Below, piece after piece: positions 1 through 8,527 of a stretch of 64,000 nucleotides of DNA (position 1 is the stretch's first letter; each line of letters begins with the position of its first letter). Source of the stretch: Halosimplex halophilum. Its GTDB lineage: Archaea > Halobacteriota > Halobacteria > Halobacteriales > Haloarculaceae. A program made the translations under genes and the position numbers. Where the stretch lies: contig NZ_ML214298.1 in assembly GCF_004698125.1 (NCBI RefSeq), positions 827,972-891,971 of the forward strand. Direction: 5' to 3'. Below the pieces are notes generated by a model. That model saw only the letters and a list, made by a program, of their open reading frames with translations. It was not told the origin of the DNA and ran no database searches.

Positions 1-62
1 GTTTACCCCCCCCACCCCCCCGCTCCCGACCCCCCCGCCCCCCCCCCCCCCCCCCCCCCCCC
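1..62. repeat. C-homopolymer tract at window edge
   Basis: The first 62 bases are almost pure C, broken only by a few other bases. The tract sits inside the reading frame of the TFB gene that starts at 168 on the minus strand, where it would encode a run of glycine straight after the zinc-ribbon knuckle. No TFB has such a run, so this is most simply a sequencing or contig-end artefact. Confidence 0.8.
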
Positions 63-168
63 ACGACTCGCACTCGGGACACTGCTGCTGTTCGGCCTGC
101 TCGTCCGCTTGTTCGTCCTGTTTTTCCTCGGACTCCACGCGCTCGCGCTGGCGGCTCGGCCGTTCCAT
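1..168 (-). CDS. tfb: Transcription initiation factor IIB (TFB), N-terminal fragment
   Basis: Reading from the ATG at 168, the peptide opens MERPSRQRER, passes through an E/Q-rich linker and reaches QCPECES, the first knuckle of the TFB zinc ribbon. Haloarchaeal TFBs typically begin this way. TFB binds TBP and the BRE element and recruits RNA polymerase, and haloarchaea carry several paralogues. Only about 36 residues are visible before the frame enters the C-tract at 1-62, so the rest of the ribbon and both cyclin folds lie outside the window or are lost. A TATA-like sequence stands about 30 bases upstream of the start. The family call rests on the N-terminal signature alone. Confidence 0.75.
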   Translation of the reverse strand, partial: MERPSRQRERVESEEKQDEQADEQAEQQQCPECESWGGGGGGGGGGVGSGGVGGVN

Positions 169-192
169 TGTTCTTATATAGACAAATTTTGG

Positions 193-206
193 GGACATAT
201 AAACCC
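193..206 (-). promoter_or_regulatory. TATA-like promoter of the TFB gene
   Basis: On the minus strand the sequence GGGTTTATATGTCC is centred about 31 bases before the TFB start at 168, the spacing expected of an archaeal TATA box with a very short leader. A second TATATA lies at about 173-180, too close to the start codon to serve it. Confidence 0.55.
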
Positions 207-426
207 TTCGCCCGACTTCCGTCGCATGTCAGCCGACACAACGTCCGGAAACGCACATATTCGGCTTTTCGGCGGTCGGATTCGGCGTTTCACGGGAACT
301 GGTCGGCTGGGAGACACGCGTCCGACGCGTGGCCGACGGCGGCGTTCACGGACCCGGTCGCGGGTTCGTATTGGCGCGTCGATACGATTCGCGGCCGGTC
401 CGGGCGGCTGCCAGGCGCGCTCGCGG

Positions 427-888
427 TCACTCGCGGCGCTCGACGAGGAACTTCATGTCGCCGGCGAAGACGGGTTCGCCGTCCTGGTTCGTCAGCTCGC
501 TGTCGAGGACCACGAGCCCGGCGTCGTCGCGGCTGTCGAGTTCGCGGGTCTCGGTCACCTCGAACTCGGCGGAGACGGTGTCGCCGGCGTACACCGGCGC
601 CGGGATGTCCATGTAGTTCATCCCGAGGAAGGCGACGACGCGGCGTTCGAGGAAGCCACACCGGTAGACGAACCCCGTCGCCAGGACGAAGGTCATCGGC
701 CCCTGGGCGATCCGCTCGCCGAACCCGCTGTCGGCGGCGTACTCGGCGTTGGTGTGCAGTTCCGTCCAGTCGCCCGAGAACGCCGAGTGGAGGACGAAGT
801 CCGCCTCCGTGACCGTGCGCCCGACGCTCTCGAAGGTCTGTCCCGCCTCGAACTCCTCGAAGTAGTGGGGCTCGTAGCTGTACGGCAT
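427..888 (-). CDS. MaoC-like hotdog-fold (R)-enoyl-CoA hydratase/dehydratase
   Basis: This 153-residue protein (start MPYSYEPHYF) has the single hotdog-fold layout of MaoC-type enoyl-CoA hydratases. It has an early FEAGQTFESVGRTVTEADF segment, then the hydratase-like stretch DWTELHTNAEYAADSGFGERIAQGP (quoted in part: the Asp and His of the catalytic dyad fall here). Such enzymes hydrate enoyl-CoA in fatty-acid or PHA metabolism in the cytoplasm. The frame stays open upstream, but the ATG at 888 is 28 bases from an AATTAAGC box, so it is the likely leaderless start. The divergent neighbour at 1011 encodes a 3-hydroxyacyl-CoA dehydrogenase-like protein, which fits an acyl-CoA role. Substrate unknown. 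Confidence 0.85.
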   Translation of the reverse strand: MPYSYEPHYFEEFEAGQTFESVGRTVTEADFVLHSAFSGDWTELHTNAEYAADSGFGERIAQGPMTFVLATGFVYRCGFLERRVVAFLGMNYMDIPAPVYAGDTVSAEFEVTETRELDSRDDAGLVVLDSELTNQDGEPVFAGDMKFLVERRE

Positions 889-1010
889 ATGGTATCTGTT
901 AGCACCCCGAACGCTTAATTTCCGAGGGCGGGGGGACGCGGAACGGGGCAGGGCGGGGCGGAGCGGGACGGGGAACAACGCTTAATCGGGTCGGCGCTCG
1001 CATGTGGGGT
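889..1010. promoter_or_regulatory. Divergent promoter region, MaoC / hydroxyacyl-CoA dehydrogenase
   Basis: The spacer between two outward-facing genes holds two near-identical boxes: GCTTAAT at about 981-987 for the plus-strand gene (about 27 bases before 1011) and its mirror image at about 911-919 for the minus-strand gene (about 28 bases before 888). The middle is a purine-rich G tract. Both genes are therefore predicted to be leaderless. Confidence 0.55.
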
Positions 1011-2051
1011 ATGGACGTAGCCGTACTGGGCGCGGGCGCGACGGGGCGCGGGATCGCGCAGTGTTGCGCGGCGGCGGGCCACGGCGTGACCCTCCACGAC
1101 GACGACGCCAACGTCGTCATGGACGCGGTCGACGCCGTCGAGGCGGGGCTGGACGACGCCGTGGCCGCGGGCGACCTCGCCGCCGCCGCGCGCGAGGCGG
1201 CCGTCGACCGCATCGAGGCGACCACCGGGCTGGAGGGCGCGGTCGCCGGCGCCGACGTCGTGGTCGAGGCGACCGACGCCGACCGCGACGGGCGGCGGGC
1301 GCTGTTCGCCGACGTGGAGGTGGCCGTCGACGACGGGGCGCTCATCGCGACCAGCGGCGCCGGGGTGTCGGTGACGGCGGTCGCCGCCGGGCTCAGGAAC
1401 CCCGGCCGCGCCGTCGGCCTGCAGTTCGTCGACCCGCCGGCGGCCCCGCTGGTCGAGGTCGTCGTCGCCGAGCAGACCACGGAGCCCACCCGGGAGACGG
1501 CCGTCTCGTTCGTCGACGGGCTCGGCCGGGAGGCCATCGTCGTCCGGGACACGCCCGGGTTCGCGGCGACGCGGCTGGGGCTGGCGCTGGCCGTCGAGGC
1601 GATGACGATGGTCGACGAGCGGGTGGCGGGCGTCGAGGCCATCGACCGGGCCACGACCGCCGGCCACGACCACCCCGTCGGCCCCCTCGCCGCGGCTGAC
1701 GAGCGCGGCCTCGACGCCACGCTCGACGCGCTCGAACACCTCGAAGACGCCCTGGGCGAGCGGTTCGCCCCGCCGCCGGTGCTCCGGGAGAAGGTCGCGG
1801 CGGGCGACCTCGGCCGCAAGACCGGCGAGGGGTTCTACGTCTGGGAGGGCGGCGAACCCGTCGAGCCGAGCGAGCCCGACCCGACGCCGGAGCTGCGCGC
1901 CGAGAGCCCGACCGACCCCGACGACCAGCCCGCGCCGGAGGAGGGGTCCGACGGCGAACCGGGCGACGGTCCGGTCGGCGGTTCGGACGTCGACGGCCCG
2001 GACGGCGGCCCCGACGACTTCGGCGGCCCCGTCGGCCCGGGTGACGGATGA
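1011..2051 (+). CDS. 3-hydroxyacyl-CoA dehydrogenase family protein
   Basis: The 346-residue product starts MDVAVLGAGATGRGIAQ, a Rossmann NAD-binding loop (GxGxxGxGIA) of the 3-hydroxyacyl-CoA dehydrogenase family, which oxidises 3-hydroxyacyl-CoA to 3-ketoacyl-CoA. The C-terminal substrate domain includes RDTPGFAATRLGLAL and ends near LGRKTGEGFYVWEGG at about residue 276. About 70 further residues form a Pro/Asp/Glu/Gly-rich disordered tail, an odd extension. An ATG 9 bases upstream is possible, but 1011 fits the TATA spacing. The stop overlaps the start of the next gene by 4 bases, so the two are probably cotranscribed. Confidence 0.85.
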   Translation: MDVAVLGAGATGRGIAQCCAAAGHGVTLHDDDANVVMDAVDAVEAGLDDAVAAGDLAAAAREAAVDRIEATTGLEGAVAGADVVVEATDADRDGRRALFADVEVAVDDGALIATSGAGVSVTAVAAGLRNPGRAVGLQFVDPPAAPLVEVVVAEQTTEPTRETAVSFVDGLGREAIVVRDTPGFAATRLGLALAVEAMTMVDERVAGVEAIDRATTAGHDHPVGPLAAADERGLDATLDALEHLEDALGERFAPPPVLREKVAAGDLGRKTGEGFYVWEGGEPVEPSEPDPTPELRAESPTDPDDQPAPEEGSDGEPGDGPVGGSDVDGPDGGPDDFGGPVGPGDG

Positions 2052-2770
2052 GCGACCGGGACGACCGAGGGGGTGGCGACGGGAGTGACGACGGGACTGA
2101 CGCCGCCGACGGCGGCGACGAGTGGGACGACGAGCAGTGGGCCGGCGAGGGCGAGGTCCCCGACGACGAGGGGTGGTGGGGCGACCGCGAGGTCGACCTG
2201 AACGACGCCGACGGACGGGGCGACGACGAGGAGGACCCGGACATGGGCGACCTGTTCGACGAACTCGCGGAGCTGGAGGACAGCGTCGACTCCCACGAGG
2301 AGCGCGAGCGGGTCCGCGAGACGATGCGGATGGCGATGGAGGTGCAGGACTCGGAGGTGTTCGGCCGCGTCGTCTTCGGCTTCGACCGCTCGGACGCCGC
2401 CGAGGCGCTGCTGGGGTCGCTCCTCTTCGGCATCCCGATGTTCGTCGAGGGCGGCACGGAGGAGGTCGGGCAGTTCATCGCCGACCGACCGCACTACTTC
2501 CTGCTGACGAACGCGCTGACGGTCGCGCTCGTGGTCGGGATCCTCTACGTCGCCGACTTCCAGGACGTTCGCGTCCACAACCCGCTCCTCGGCTTCATCC
2601 CGCGGAAGTTCGCCGGCGTGCTCGCCATCCCGCTGGTCACCGCCGTCGTCGTGATGACCGCCTGGGGCCGGGTCGACTGGGCCGACCCCTGGCTCGCGGT
2701 CTGCCAGGTCGCCGTCGCGCTCGTCCCGATGGCCATCGGCGCCGCGCTCGGGGACCTGCTACCGGGATAG
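2048..2770 (+). CDS. DUF2391-family integral membrane protein
   Basis: The 240-residue protein has a highly acidic, Gly/Asp-rich cytoplasmic N-terminus (about residues 1-115) followed by a membrane domain with about four hydrophobic segments. The stretch ALLGSLLFGIPMFVEGGT and the final MAIGAALGDLLPG resemble the DUF2391 (TIGR02587-type) membrane family, whose function is unknown. It overlaps the upstream dehydrogenase gene by ATGA, indicating translational coupling. Nothing in the sequence links it directly to acyl-CoA metabolism. Confidence 0.7.
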   Translation: MSDRDDRGGGDGSDDGTDAADGGDEWDDEQWAGEGEVPDDEGWWGDREVDLNDADGRGDDEEDPDMGDLFDELAELEDSVDSHEERERVRETMRMAMEVQDSEVFGRVVFGFDRSDAAEALLGSLLFGIPMFVEGGTEEVGQFIADRPHYFLLTNALTVALVVGILYVADFQDVRVHNPLLGFIPRKFAGVLAIPLVTAVVVMTAWGRVDWADPWLAVCQVAVALVPMAIGAALGDLLPG

Positions 2771-2772
2771 GG

Positions 2773-3162
2773 TCAGTGCTCGACGAACTCGATCAGGACG
2801 CCGCCGGTCGACTCGGGGTGGAGGAAGGCGACCTCGTGGCCCCACGCGCCGGGCCGCGGTTCCTCGTCGATGAGGTCGACCCCCGCGGCGCGGGCGCGGT
2901 CCAAGGCGTCCCCGATGTCGCCCGTTCGGAGCGCGAGGTGGTGGATCCCCCCGCCGCGACTGTCGAGGAAGTTCGGGATCGGTCCCTCGGCGTCGGCCGT
3001 CGGTTCGAGCAGCTCGAAGTAGCCGTTGCCCAGGTCGAGGAACGCGACTCGGAGTTCACCGAACTGTTCCTCGTGGGCGACCGAGGCGTCGAGGATCGCC
3101 CCGTAGCGGTCGATGAGCGCGTCGCGGTCGTCGGTCGCGATGCCCGCGTGGTCGAACTCCAT
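2773..3162 (-). CDS. mce: Methylmalonyl-CoA epimerase
   Basis: The 129-residue protein is a two-repeat glyoxalase/VOC fold with the usual metal ligands: His in MEFDHAGIAT, His in GGIHHLALRT and Glu in the terminal GVLIEFVEH. Methylmalonyl-CoA epimerase interconverts the (R) and (S) forms so that the B12-dependent mutase can pass propionyl carbon to succinyl-CoA. Length and motif spacing match the family. A GATTAAGC box lies 27 bases before the start. It converges with the DUF2391 gene with only 2 bases between the stops. No mutase gene is in the window. Confidence 0.88.
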   Translation of the reverse strand: MEFDHAGIATDDRDALIDRYGAILDASVAHEEQFGELRVAFLDLGNGYFELLEPTADAEGPIPNFLDSRGGGIHHLALRTGDIGDALDRARAAGVDLIDEEPRPGAWGHEVAFLHPESTGGVLIEFVEH

Positions 3163-3278
3163 ACCCGGTCTTGGCCCGTTCGCGGCTTAATCCCGGCGTC
3201 GACCTCCGGAGTGTCTGTTCATGGTGCGAGCGTCTCCGTCGCTTCTGGTTCGGTCGACGTGGAGGAACGCAGCGAGAC

Positions 3279-3662
3279 AGCGACCGCTCTCGACGGCGAG
3301 CGCTGAACGCCCTCGGCCCGCTCGCTACGAGGAACAGCACACATCGGAGACAGCAACCGATGAAAGCCCTCGGCCCGCTCGCGGTCGCTGAAGCGGGATA
3401 TCCGCGCTCTCGGCACCGCCCGCGCGGATAGTGGCCCGCTCAGGCGACTAAAGTGGACGCGAGCCCGCCTCGCCCTTTCAGTCCACCAGGACCGCACCCG
3501 CACCGCACGACACCGCGACCGCACCGCACGGCACCGCAGACGGCCACACACCTCCCCAGCCGATTGCGCTCCGCGCGCCTACGGCGTGCGGTGCTCATCC
3601 CTCGCGCGGCTACGGTCGCGCGCATGAACGCGCGCTCCAGCGCGCGCCGACCGCACCGCACT
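3279..3662 (-). repeat. Structured intergenic repeat, copy 1 (minus orientation)
   Basis: This fills most of the 580-base gap between mce and the gene ending at 3746, and no credible gene is seen there. Read on the minus strand it matches 63041-63584 in ordered blocks: the GTGCGGTCGGCGCGCGCTG start, AATCGGCTGGGGAGG, a TGCGG-rich microrepeat, CTGAAAGGGCGAGGCG (3466-3481), AGTCGCCTGAGCGGGCC, and an outer stem AGCGACCG/CGGTCGCT (3382-3389 with 3279-3286). The core hairpin at 3392-3440 pairs AGCGGG..TATCC with GGATA.CCCGCT and is extended by a GCGC/GCGC stem. The motif GAGCGGGCCGAGGGC followed by (T/G)TTCA occurs twice near the end. Confidence 0.75.
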
Positions 3663-3745
3663 AGCTCTCACCCGTCTCGAACGACACGGACCCGAGCGGG
3701 TTCGTCGTCGTCGGGAAACCGTGCGGTAACCGCCGCGCCGAGGGC

Positions 3746-4114
3746 TCACTCCGCCGTGGCGGCGTCGAGATTTTCGAGCGCGATGCCGGTCCCGGCGGCC
3801 ATCCCGAGGATCGCCGTCGCCACCAGACCCAGGATCACAACGAGCGGTTCGGCGTCGGTCTCGACCGTTTCGGCGACGAGCAGCATCGTGAACGTGAACA
3901 GGCCGGCGAACGCGCCGGACCACAGCGACGGGCGCTTCCACGAGTCGACGCGCGATTTCAGGTCGAAGTGGGCCCTGGCGAGCAGGCCCAGGGCGACCGC
4001 GTAGACGAGTCCGAACGCGACGGCGCCGAGGTGGAGGCCGGCGAACTCCCAGGAGACGGCGGCGACGCCGACACCGGCGGCGATGCTCAGCGGCCAGTAC
4101 AGGAGGGCACGCAT
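3746..4114 (-). CDS. Hypothetical four-helix membrane protein
   Basis: The 122-residue protein has four hydrophobic segments (about residues 4-22, 28-46, 64-83 and 88-110) joined by short loops, including FDLKSRVDSWKRPS between helices 2 and 3. It has no signal peptide, Cys pair or recognisable domain. A TATA-like CGTTTTTCGG lies about 29 bases upstream of the ATG, so it is probably monocistronic. I do not recognise the family. Confidence 0.7.
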   Translation of the reverse strand: MRALLYWPLSIAAGVGVAAVSWEFAGLHLGAVAFGLVYAVALGLLARAHFDLKSRVDSWKRPSLWSGAFAGLFTFTMLLVAETVETDAEPLVVILGLVATAILGMAAGTGIALENLDAATAE

Positions 4115-4198
4115 ACCTCCGGGTTGAGACCGCCGGCCGAAAAACGTTCCCGTGCGAACAGTTCGTGCGGTCGCGGTGGCTCCGGTCAGTTCGGCCGG

Positions 4199-6547
4199 TC
4201 AGTCTCCGTCGGCGCCGACGACGACGGTGACATCGTCGCCGTCGAGCCCGTCGGCGTCGGCCGCCACGTCGACCCGGCCGCCCTCGCGGTCCGCGCGGAC
4301 GACGGCGATGCAGGTCCCGTGGTAGGCCGAGCGGGTCTCGCCGACCCACGGCTCGTCGCTGTCGAGGTTCCCGTTGTCGACGCCGGCGATCTCGCCCGCG
4401 CCGGAGACCGAGAAGGCGACCTCGTGGTCCGCGCGGGGGACGCGCACGCCATCGTCGTCGACGACGGTCGCCTCGACGTACACGAGGTCGCGGCCGTCGG
4501 CGGCGAGCGTCTCGCGGTCGGCCGACAGTTCGAGGCCCGCGGGCTCGCCCGCGGTCTCCAGTTCGTGTTCGTCGACGACCTCGCCGTCTTCCTTCGCCAC
4601 GGCGCGCAGGGTGCCCGCCTCGTAGGGGACGTACCACTCGATGGGCCGGGGACCGTAGTCGTCGGCGCGCTGGGTGCCGAGGTACTCGTCGTTCTGGTAG
4701 AGATCGACTTCCTCGGCGTTCGTGAACGTGTAGACGTTGACGAAGCCCTGGGAGTCCTCGCGGTCGGGGAAGTTCCAGTGCTCGGAGAACGGCGGGCCGC
4801 TCCACGCCGGGCGACAGGCCGGGCGCTCCCGGTCGTGGTCCACGGCGGCGGCGAAGACCACGGGCTCGTCCGACCAGGCGGCCTGGTGGAACCGCCCCGA
4901 GGGCTTGATGGCGCCGGTGGTGTCGATCAGGCCGGTCGGCCACCCCTTGCTCGGCCAGTCGCGGGCCTCGCCGAGGTAGTCGATACCCGGCCAGAGGAAC
5001 TGGCCGCAGACGTCGTCGCGCTCCTCCACGTCGTACCACGGGTTCCGCGGGACGAACGCGAGGGGTTCGTCGTCGGCCCCGCGGAAGAAGCGGCGGTTCT
5101 CGGAGCCGAGGATGGGCAGGTCGATGCCCGCCTCGCGGTAGTCGTCGTACCAGTGCTCCTGGTAGTTGCCGACGAGCACGTCGACGTGCTCGGCGACGCG
5201 CTCGATGTTCTCGACGACGCCCTCGGTGCCGTCGCCCCACGGCGGGTTGCCGTAGGTCACGGGCCGGGTGGGGTCCATCTCGCTGGCGGCCTCGGTGAGC
5301 ATCGCGAGGTCCTCGATCATCTCGTCGGAGCCCTGGTCGAAGTTCTCGTTGCCGACGCTCCAGAGCACGACCGAGGGGTGGTTGCGGTCGCGGTCGATCA
5401 TCGCCGCGAGGTCGTCGGCCCACCACTCGTCGAACCACTCGTCGGCGCCGACGTGGCGCCACTTGTCGTACACCTCGTCGACGACGAGGAAGCCCATTCG
5501 GTCACAGAGGTCGAGCAGTTCGGGCTGGGGCGGGTTGTGCGCGGTCCGGATCGCGTTGCAGCCCAGCTCTTTGAGCGTTTCCAGCCGCCGTTCGAGCGCG
5601 CGCTCGGTGACCGCCGCGCCGAGACAGCCGGCGTCGTGGTGGAGATTCACGCCCTTCATGTCGACGGGCTCGCCGTTGAGGAAGAACCCCCGGTCGGCGG
5701 TCCACTCGAAGGTGCGGATGCCGAAGGGAGTGACGTAGTCGTCGACGGGTTCGTCCCCGCGGTAGACGACCGTGCGGGCGAAGTAGCGGGTGGGGCCGTC
5801 CAGCGTCCAGCGGTCGGGGTCGGCGACCGAGAGGCGCTGCTCGAACTCGTGGCTCTCGGGGGCGCCGGGGTCGACCGTCGCCTCGCTCCCGGCGGTCGCC
5901 ACGACGGACCCGTCCGCATCGACGATGTCGGTCTCGACGGCGACCTCGACCGGGCCGTCCTCGCCGTTTGCGACCTCGGTGAGCACCTGCACCTCGGCGC
6001 GCTGGCGGTTGACGGCGTTGGTCCGCACGTCGGTGCCGAACGGCGCGACCGCGACCGGGTCGGTCTCGACGAGGTGCACGTCGCGGTAGATGCCCGAGCC
6101 CGTGTACCAGCGGCTGTGGGGCTGTTCGCTGTTGTCGACGCGGACGGCCAGCGTCTCGCCGCCGGTCACGCCGAACTCGCTCAGGTCGTAGTTGACCGTC
6201 GAGTAGCCGTAGGGGCGGTGGCCGACGTGTTCGCCGTCGACGTACACGTCGAAGTTGCGGTAGACGCCGTCGAAGCGGACCGTGGGTTCGCCCTCGATGT
6301 CCTCGGGGAGCTCGCGGCGGTACCAGCCGACGCCCTCGGTGGCGTAGCCCTGCGAGGCGCCGCCGGGGTTGTCGGGGTCGAAGGGCCCCTCGATGCTCCA
6401 GTCGTGGGGCACCTCGACGCGCTCCCAGTCGCCGTCGTCGAGCGCGGGGTCGGCGCCGTCGTCGACGTCGCCGCGCGTGAACCGCCAGCCCGTCTCCAGG
6501 CGGCGCCGTCGTCGGTGCTCCTCGTCGGGACCGTCGTGCGTTGGCAT
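4199..6547 (-). CDS. Glycoside hydrolase family 2 (beta-galactosidase/glucuronidase-like)
   Basis: The 782-residue enzyme shows the GH2 order: a sugar-binding jelly roll (about 15-165, with VEVPHDWSIEGPF and GVYRNFDVYVDG), an immunoglobulin-like domain (about 170-275), a TIM barrel (about 280-570) and C-terminal beta-sandwich domains. The acid/base is Glu401 in SVGNENFD and the nucleophile is probably Glu483 in LGSENRRFF. GH2 enzymes remove terminal beta-linked galactose, mannose or glucuronate, and the exact sugar cannot be read from sequence. The ATG at 6547 is preferred over a GTG two codons earlier. There is no signal peptide, so it probably acts on imported oligosaccharides. It is divergent from cofD. 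Confidence 0.9.
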   Translation of the reverse strand: MPTHDGPDEEHRRRRRLETGWRFTRGDVDDGADPALDDGDWERVEVPHDWSIEGPFDPDNPGGASQGYATEGVGWYRRELPEDIEGEPTVRFDGVYRNFDVYVDGEHVGHRPYGYSTVNYDLSEFGVTGGETLAVRVDNSEQPHSRWYTGSGIYRDVHLVETDPVAVAPFGTDVRTNAVNRQRAEVQVLTEVANGEDGPVEVAVETDIVDADGSVVATAGSEATVDPGAPESHEFEQRLSVADPDRWTLDGPTRYFARTVVYRGDEPVDDYVTPFGIRTFEWTADRGFFLNGEPVDMKGVNLHHDAGCLGAAVTERALERRLETLKELGCNAIRTAHNPPQPELLDLCDRMGFLVVDEVYDKWRHVGADEWFDEWWADDLAAMIDRDRNHPSVVLWSVGNENFDQGSDEMIEDLAMLTEAASEMDPTRPVTYGNPPWGDGTEGVVENIERVAEHVDVLVGNYQEHWYDDYREAGIDLPILGSENRRFFRGADDEPLAFVPRNPWYDVEERDDVCGQFLWPGIDYLGEARDWPSKGWPTGLIDTTGAIKPSGRFHQAAWSDEPVVFAAAVDHDRERPACRPAWSGPPFSEHWNFPDREDSQGFVNVYTFTNAEEVDLYQNDEYLGTQRADDYGPRPIEWYVPYEAGTLRAVAKEDGEVVDEHELETAGEPAGLELSADRETLAADGRDLVYVEATVVDDDGVRVPRADHEVAFSVSGAGEIAGVDNGNLDSDEPWVGETRSAYHGTCIAVVRADREGGRVDVAADADGLDGDDVTVVVGADGD

Positions 6548-6645
6548 ACGCACAGGTCGCCCACCCGAGTCAACTAGCTTGCGGCATCGGCGGAGGGATC
6601 CGGGGTCGGTGACCGCGCCTCCGAGGCGCGGCGGTCGTCACGCAA

Positions 6646-6653
6646 GGTTTTAG
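6646..6653 (+). promoter_or_regulatory. TATA-like box of the cofD operon
   Basis: GGTTTTAG is centred 28 bases before the ATG of cofD, consistent with a leaderless or near-leaderless transcript for the whole 6678-9944 operon. Confidence 0.5.
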
Positions 6654-6677
6654 CCCGGGCTCGCACGTACCCGGGGT

Positions 6678-7670
6678 ATGGTGACGTTTCTGTCCGGCGG
6701 GACGGGCACGCCGAAGCTCCTGTCGGGCGCCGACGCCGTCTTCGAGCCCGCCGACGCGACCGTCGTCGGCAACACCGGCGACGACGTGGAGCTGGGCGGC
6801 CACCTCGTCTGTCCCGACGTGGACACCGTGCTCTACCTGCGGGGCGGCCGCCTCGACCGGGACACCTGGTGGGGGATCGCCGACGACTCGGCGACCACCC
6901 ACGGGGAGCTCGTCGACATCGCCGAGGCGGCCGGGCTGGGGACCGACCCCCGCTACCTCGACGACGAGCGACAGACCGCGGGCCGGGAGATCGCCCGCTG
7001 GCGGCGGTTCTCCGGCGTCGGCGAGTTCATGCACATCGGCGACGCCGACCGCGCCGTCCACGTGACGCGGACGAGCCTGATCGACGAGGGCCACACCCTC
7101 ACCGAGGCGACCCGACTCCTCGCCGACGCGTTCGGGTTGACCGTCGACCTGCTTCCGATGAGCGACGACCCCGTGGCGACCATCGTCCACACCGACTCGG
7201 GGTCGATGCACTTCCAGGAGTTCTGGGTCGCCCGCGGTGGCGAGCCCGCAATCGAATCCGTCGAGTTCCGGGGCAGCGAGGCGGCGACCGCGACCGACGC
7301 CGTCGTCGACGCGCTGACCGACCCGGTGGTGATCGGCCCCTCCAACCCGATCACGAGCCTCGGGCCGATGCTCGCGCTGGACGGGATTCGCGAGGCGCTC
7401 GCGGACACGCCGGTCGTCGCCGTCTCGCCGTTCGTCGAGGACACCGTCTTCTCCGGGCCGGCCGACGACCTGATGGCGGCCGAGGGCTACGAGGCCAGCA
7501 CCGCCGGGGTCGCCGAGGCGTACCCGTTCGCCGACGCGTTCGTCCTTGACGAGGCCGACGGCACCGACCTGGACCGACCGGTCGTCCGCACAGACACCCG
7601 GATGGACGACGAGCGCGACGCCGAGCGGGTCGCCCGCGCCGCTCGCGAGGCGCTGGAGGGAGTTCGATGA
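6678..7670 (+). CDS. cofD: 2-phospho-L-lactate transferase (coenzyme F420 biosynthesis)
   Basis: CofD joins the activated 2-phospholactate (or related) guanylyl intermediate to the deazaflavin Fo, giving F420-0. The 330-residue protein has the family's N-terminal glycine loop [15 protein letters not shown], then [25 protein letters not shown], and later [14 protein letters not shown], all typical of CofD. Length is normal. It is the first gene of a four-gene unit in which each stop overlaps the next start by 4 bases, so its partners at 7667-9944 are probably made stoichiometrically with it. An LLM-type flavin/F420 oxidoreductase gene lies at 39940 but is unlinked. Confidence 0.93.
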   Translation: MVTFLSGGTGTPKLLSGADAVFEPADATVVGNTGDDVELGGHLVCPDVDTVLYLRGGRLDRDTWWGIADDSATTHGELVDIAEAAGLGTDPRYLDDERQTAGREIARWRRFSGVGEFMHIGDADRAVHVTRTSLIDEGHTLTEATRLLADAFGLTVDLLPMSDDPVATIVHTDSGSMHFQEFWVARGGEPAIESVEFRGSEAATATDAVVDALTDPVVIGPSNPITSLGPMLALDGIREALADTPVVAVSPFVEDTVFSGPADDLMAAEGYEASTAGVAEAYPFADAFVLDEADGTDLDRPVVRTDTRMDDERDAERVARAAREALEGVR

Positions 7671-8527
7671 CCGGCGGAACCGACCCGGTCTCGACCGCCC
7701 CCTTCGAGCCCCGCGTGGCGCTGGCGAGCCTGAGCGGCCGGTCGGACGCCGACTGGGCGCGCGCCGCCGGCGAACTCGCCGGTGCGGCCTTTCTCGGCGG
7801 GATCGCGCTCGACGGACCGACCCGGGAAGCGGCCCGCGAGATGGTCGACCGCGACCGCGATGAGTTCCTCCCCGCCGACCCCCTGGCGTTCGTCGACGAG
7901 CAACTGGCCGCGCTGGCCGACGCGCCGCTCCTGGCGGGGTTCAACGTCCGCGCGAGCGACCCTGAATCGGTCCGCGAAGCCGCCGCGATCTGCGCCGAGC
8001 GGGGCGCCGTCCTCGAAGTCAACGCCCACTGCCGCCAGTCGGAGATGTGCGCCGCGGGCGCCGGCGAGTCGCTGCTGCGCGAGCCCGACCGGCTGGCCGA
8101 GTACGTCGCGGCCGCCGCCGAGACCGGCGCGACCGTGAGCGTGAAGGTCCGGACGGAACTCGCCGGCGTCGACCTGCCGGCGGTCGCAGGCCGAGTCGGC
8201 GATGCGGGCGCCGACATCCTCCACGTCGACGCGATGGACTCAGAGCGCGTGGTCGCCGACGTGGTCGAGGCGACCGACGCCGCGGTCGTCGCGAACAACG
8301 GCGTCCGCGACCGCGAGACGGTCCGCGAGTACCTCGCGTACGGCGCCGACGCCGTCAGCGTCGGCCGCCCGAGCGACGACCCGCGCGTCCTCCGGCAGGT
8401 CCGTGCCGCCGTCGACGAGTGGTTCGAGGGCGACTCCGGCGACCGCAACGACCGCGGCGGCTCCGGCGACCCCGGCGACGAGCCCCGGCGTCGCGCTCGG
8501 CCGACGGGCGGAGGGTCACAGCCGTGA
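7667..8527 (+). CDS. Dus-related TIM-barrel protein (archaeal, role uncertain)
   Basis: The 286-residue protein resembles tRNA-dihydrouridine synthase/DHOD-type FMN barrels: [33 protein letters not shown] at the usual Cys region, [14 protein letters not shown] (the K/R of the active strand), and [28 protein letters not shown] at the C-terminal phosphate-binding strands. True Dus enzymes are longer with a C-terminal helical RNA-binding domain. This one ends in a short disordered tail, so a small-molecule role is as likely as tRNA modification. It overlaps cofD by ATGA and the next gene by GTGA. Confidence 0.7.
   Translation: MTGGTDPVSTAPFEPRVALASLSGRSDADWARAAGELAGAAFLGGIALDGPTREAAREMVDRDRDEFLPADPLAFVDEQLAALADAPLLAGFNVRASDPESVREAAAICAERGAVLEVNAHCRQSEMCAAGAGESLLREPDRLAEYVAAAAETGATVSVKVRTELAGVDLPAVAGRVGDAGADILHVDAMDSERVVADVVEATDAAVVANNGVRDRETVREYLAYGADAVSVGRPSDDPRVLRQVRAAVDEWFEGDSGDRNDRGGSGDPGDEPRRRARPTGGGSQP

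Noticed and set aside
3968-6577. 869-codon plus-strand frame opposite the GH2 gene
   Set aside because: An antisense shadow of a GH2 gene with clear catalytic motifs, produced by high G+C content.
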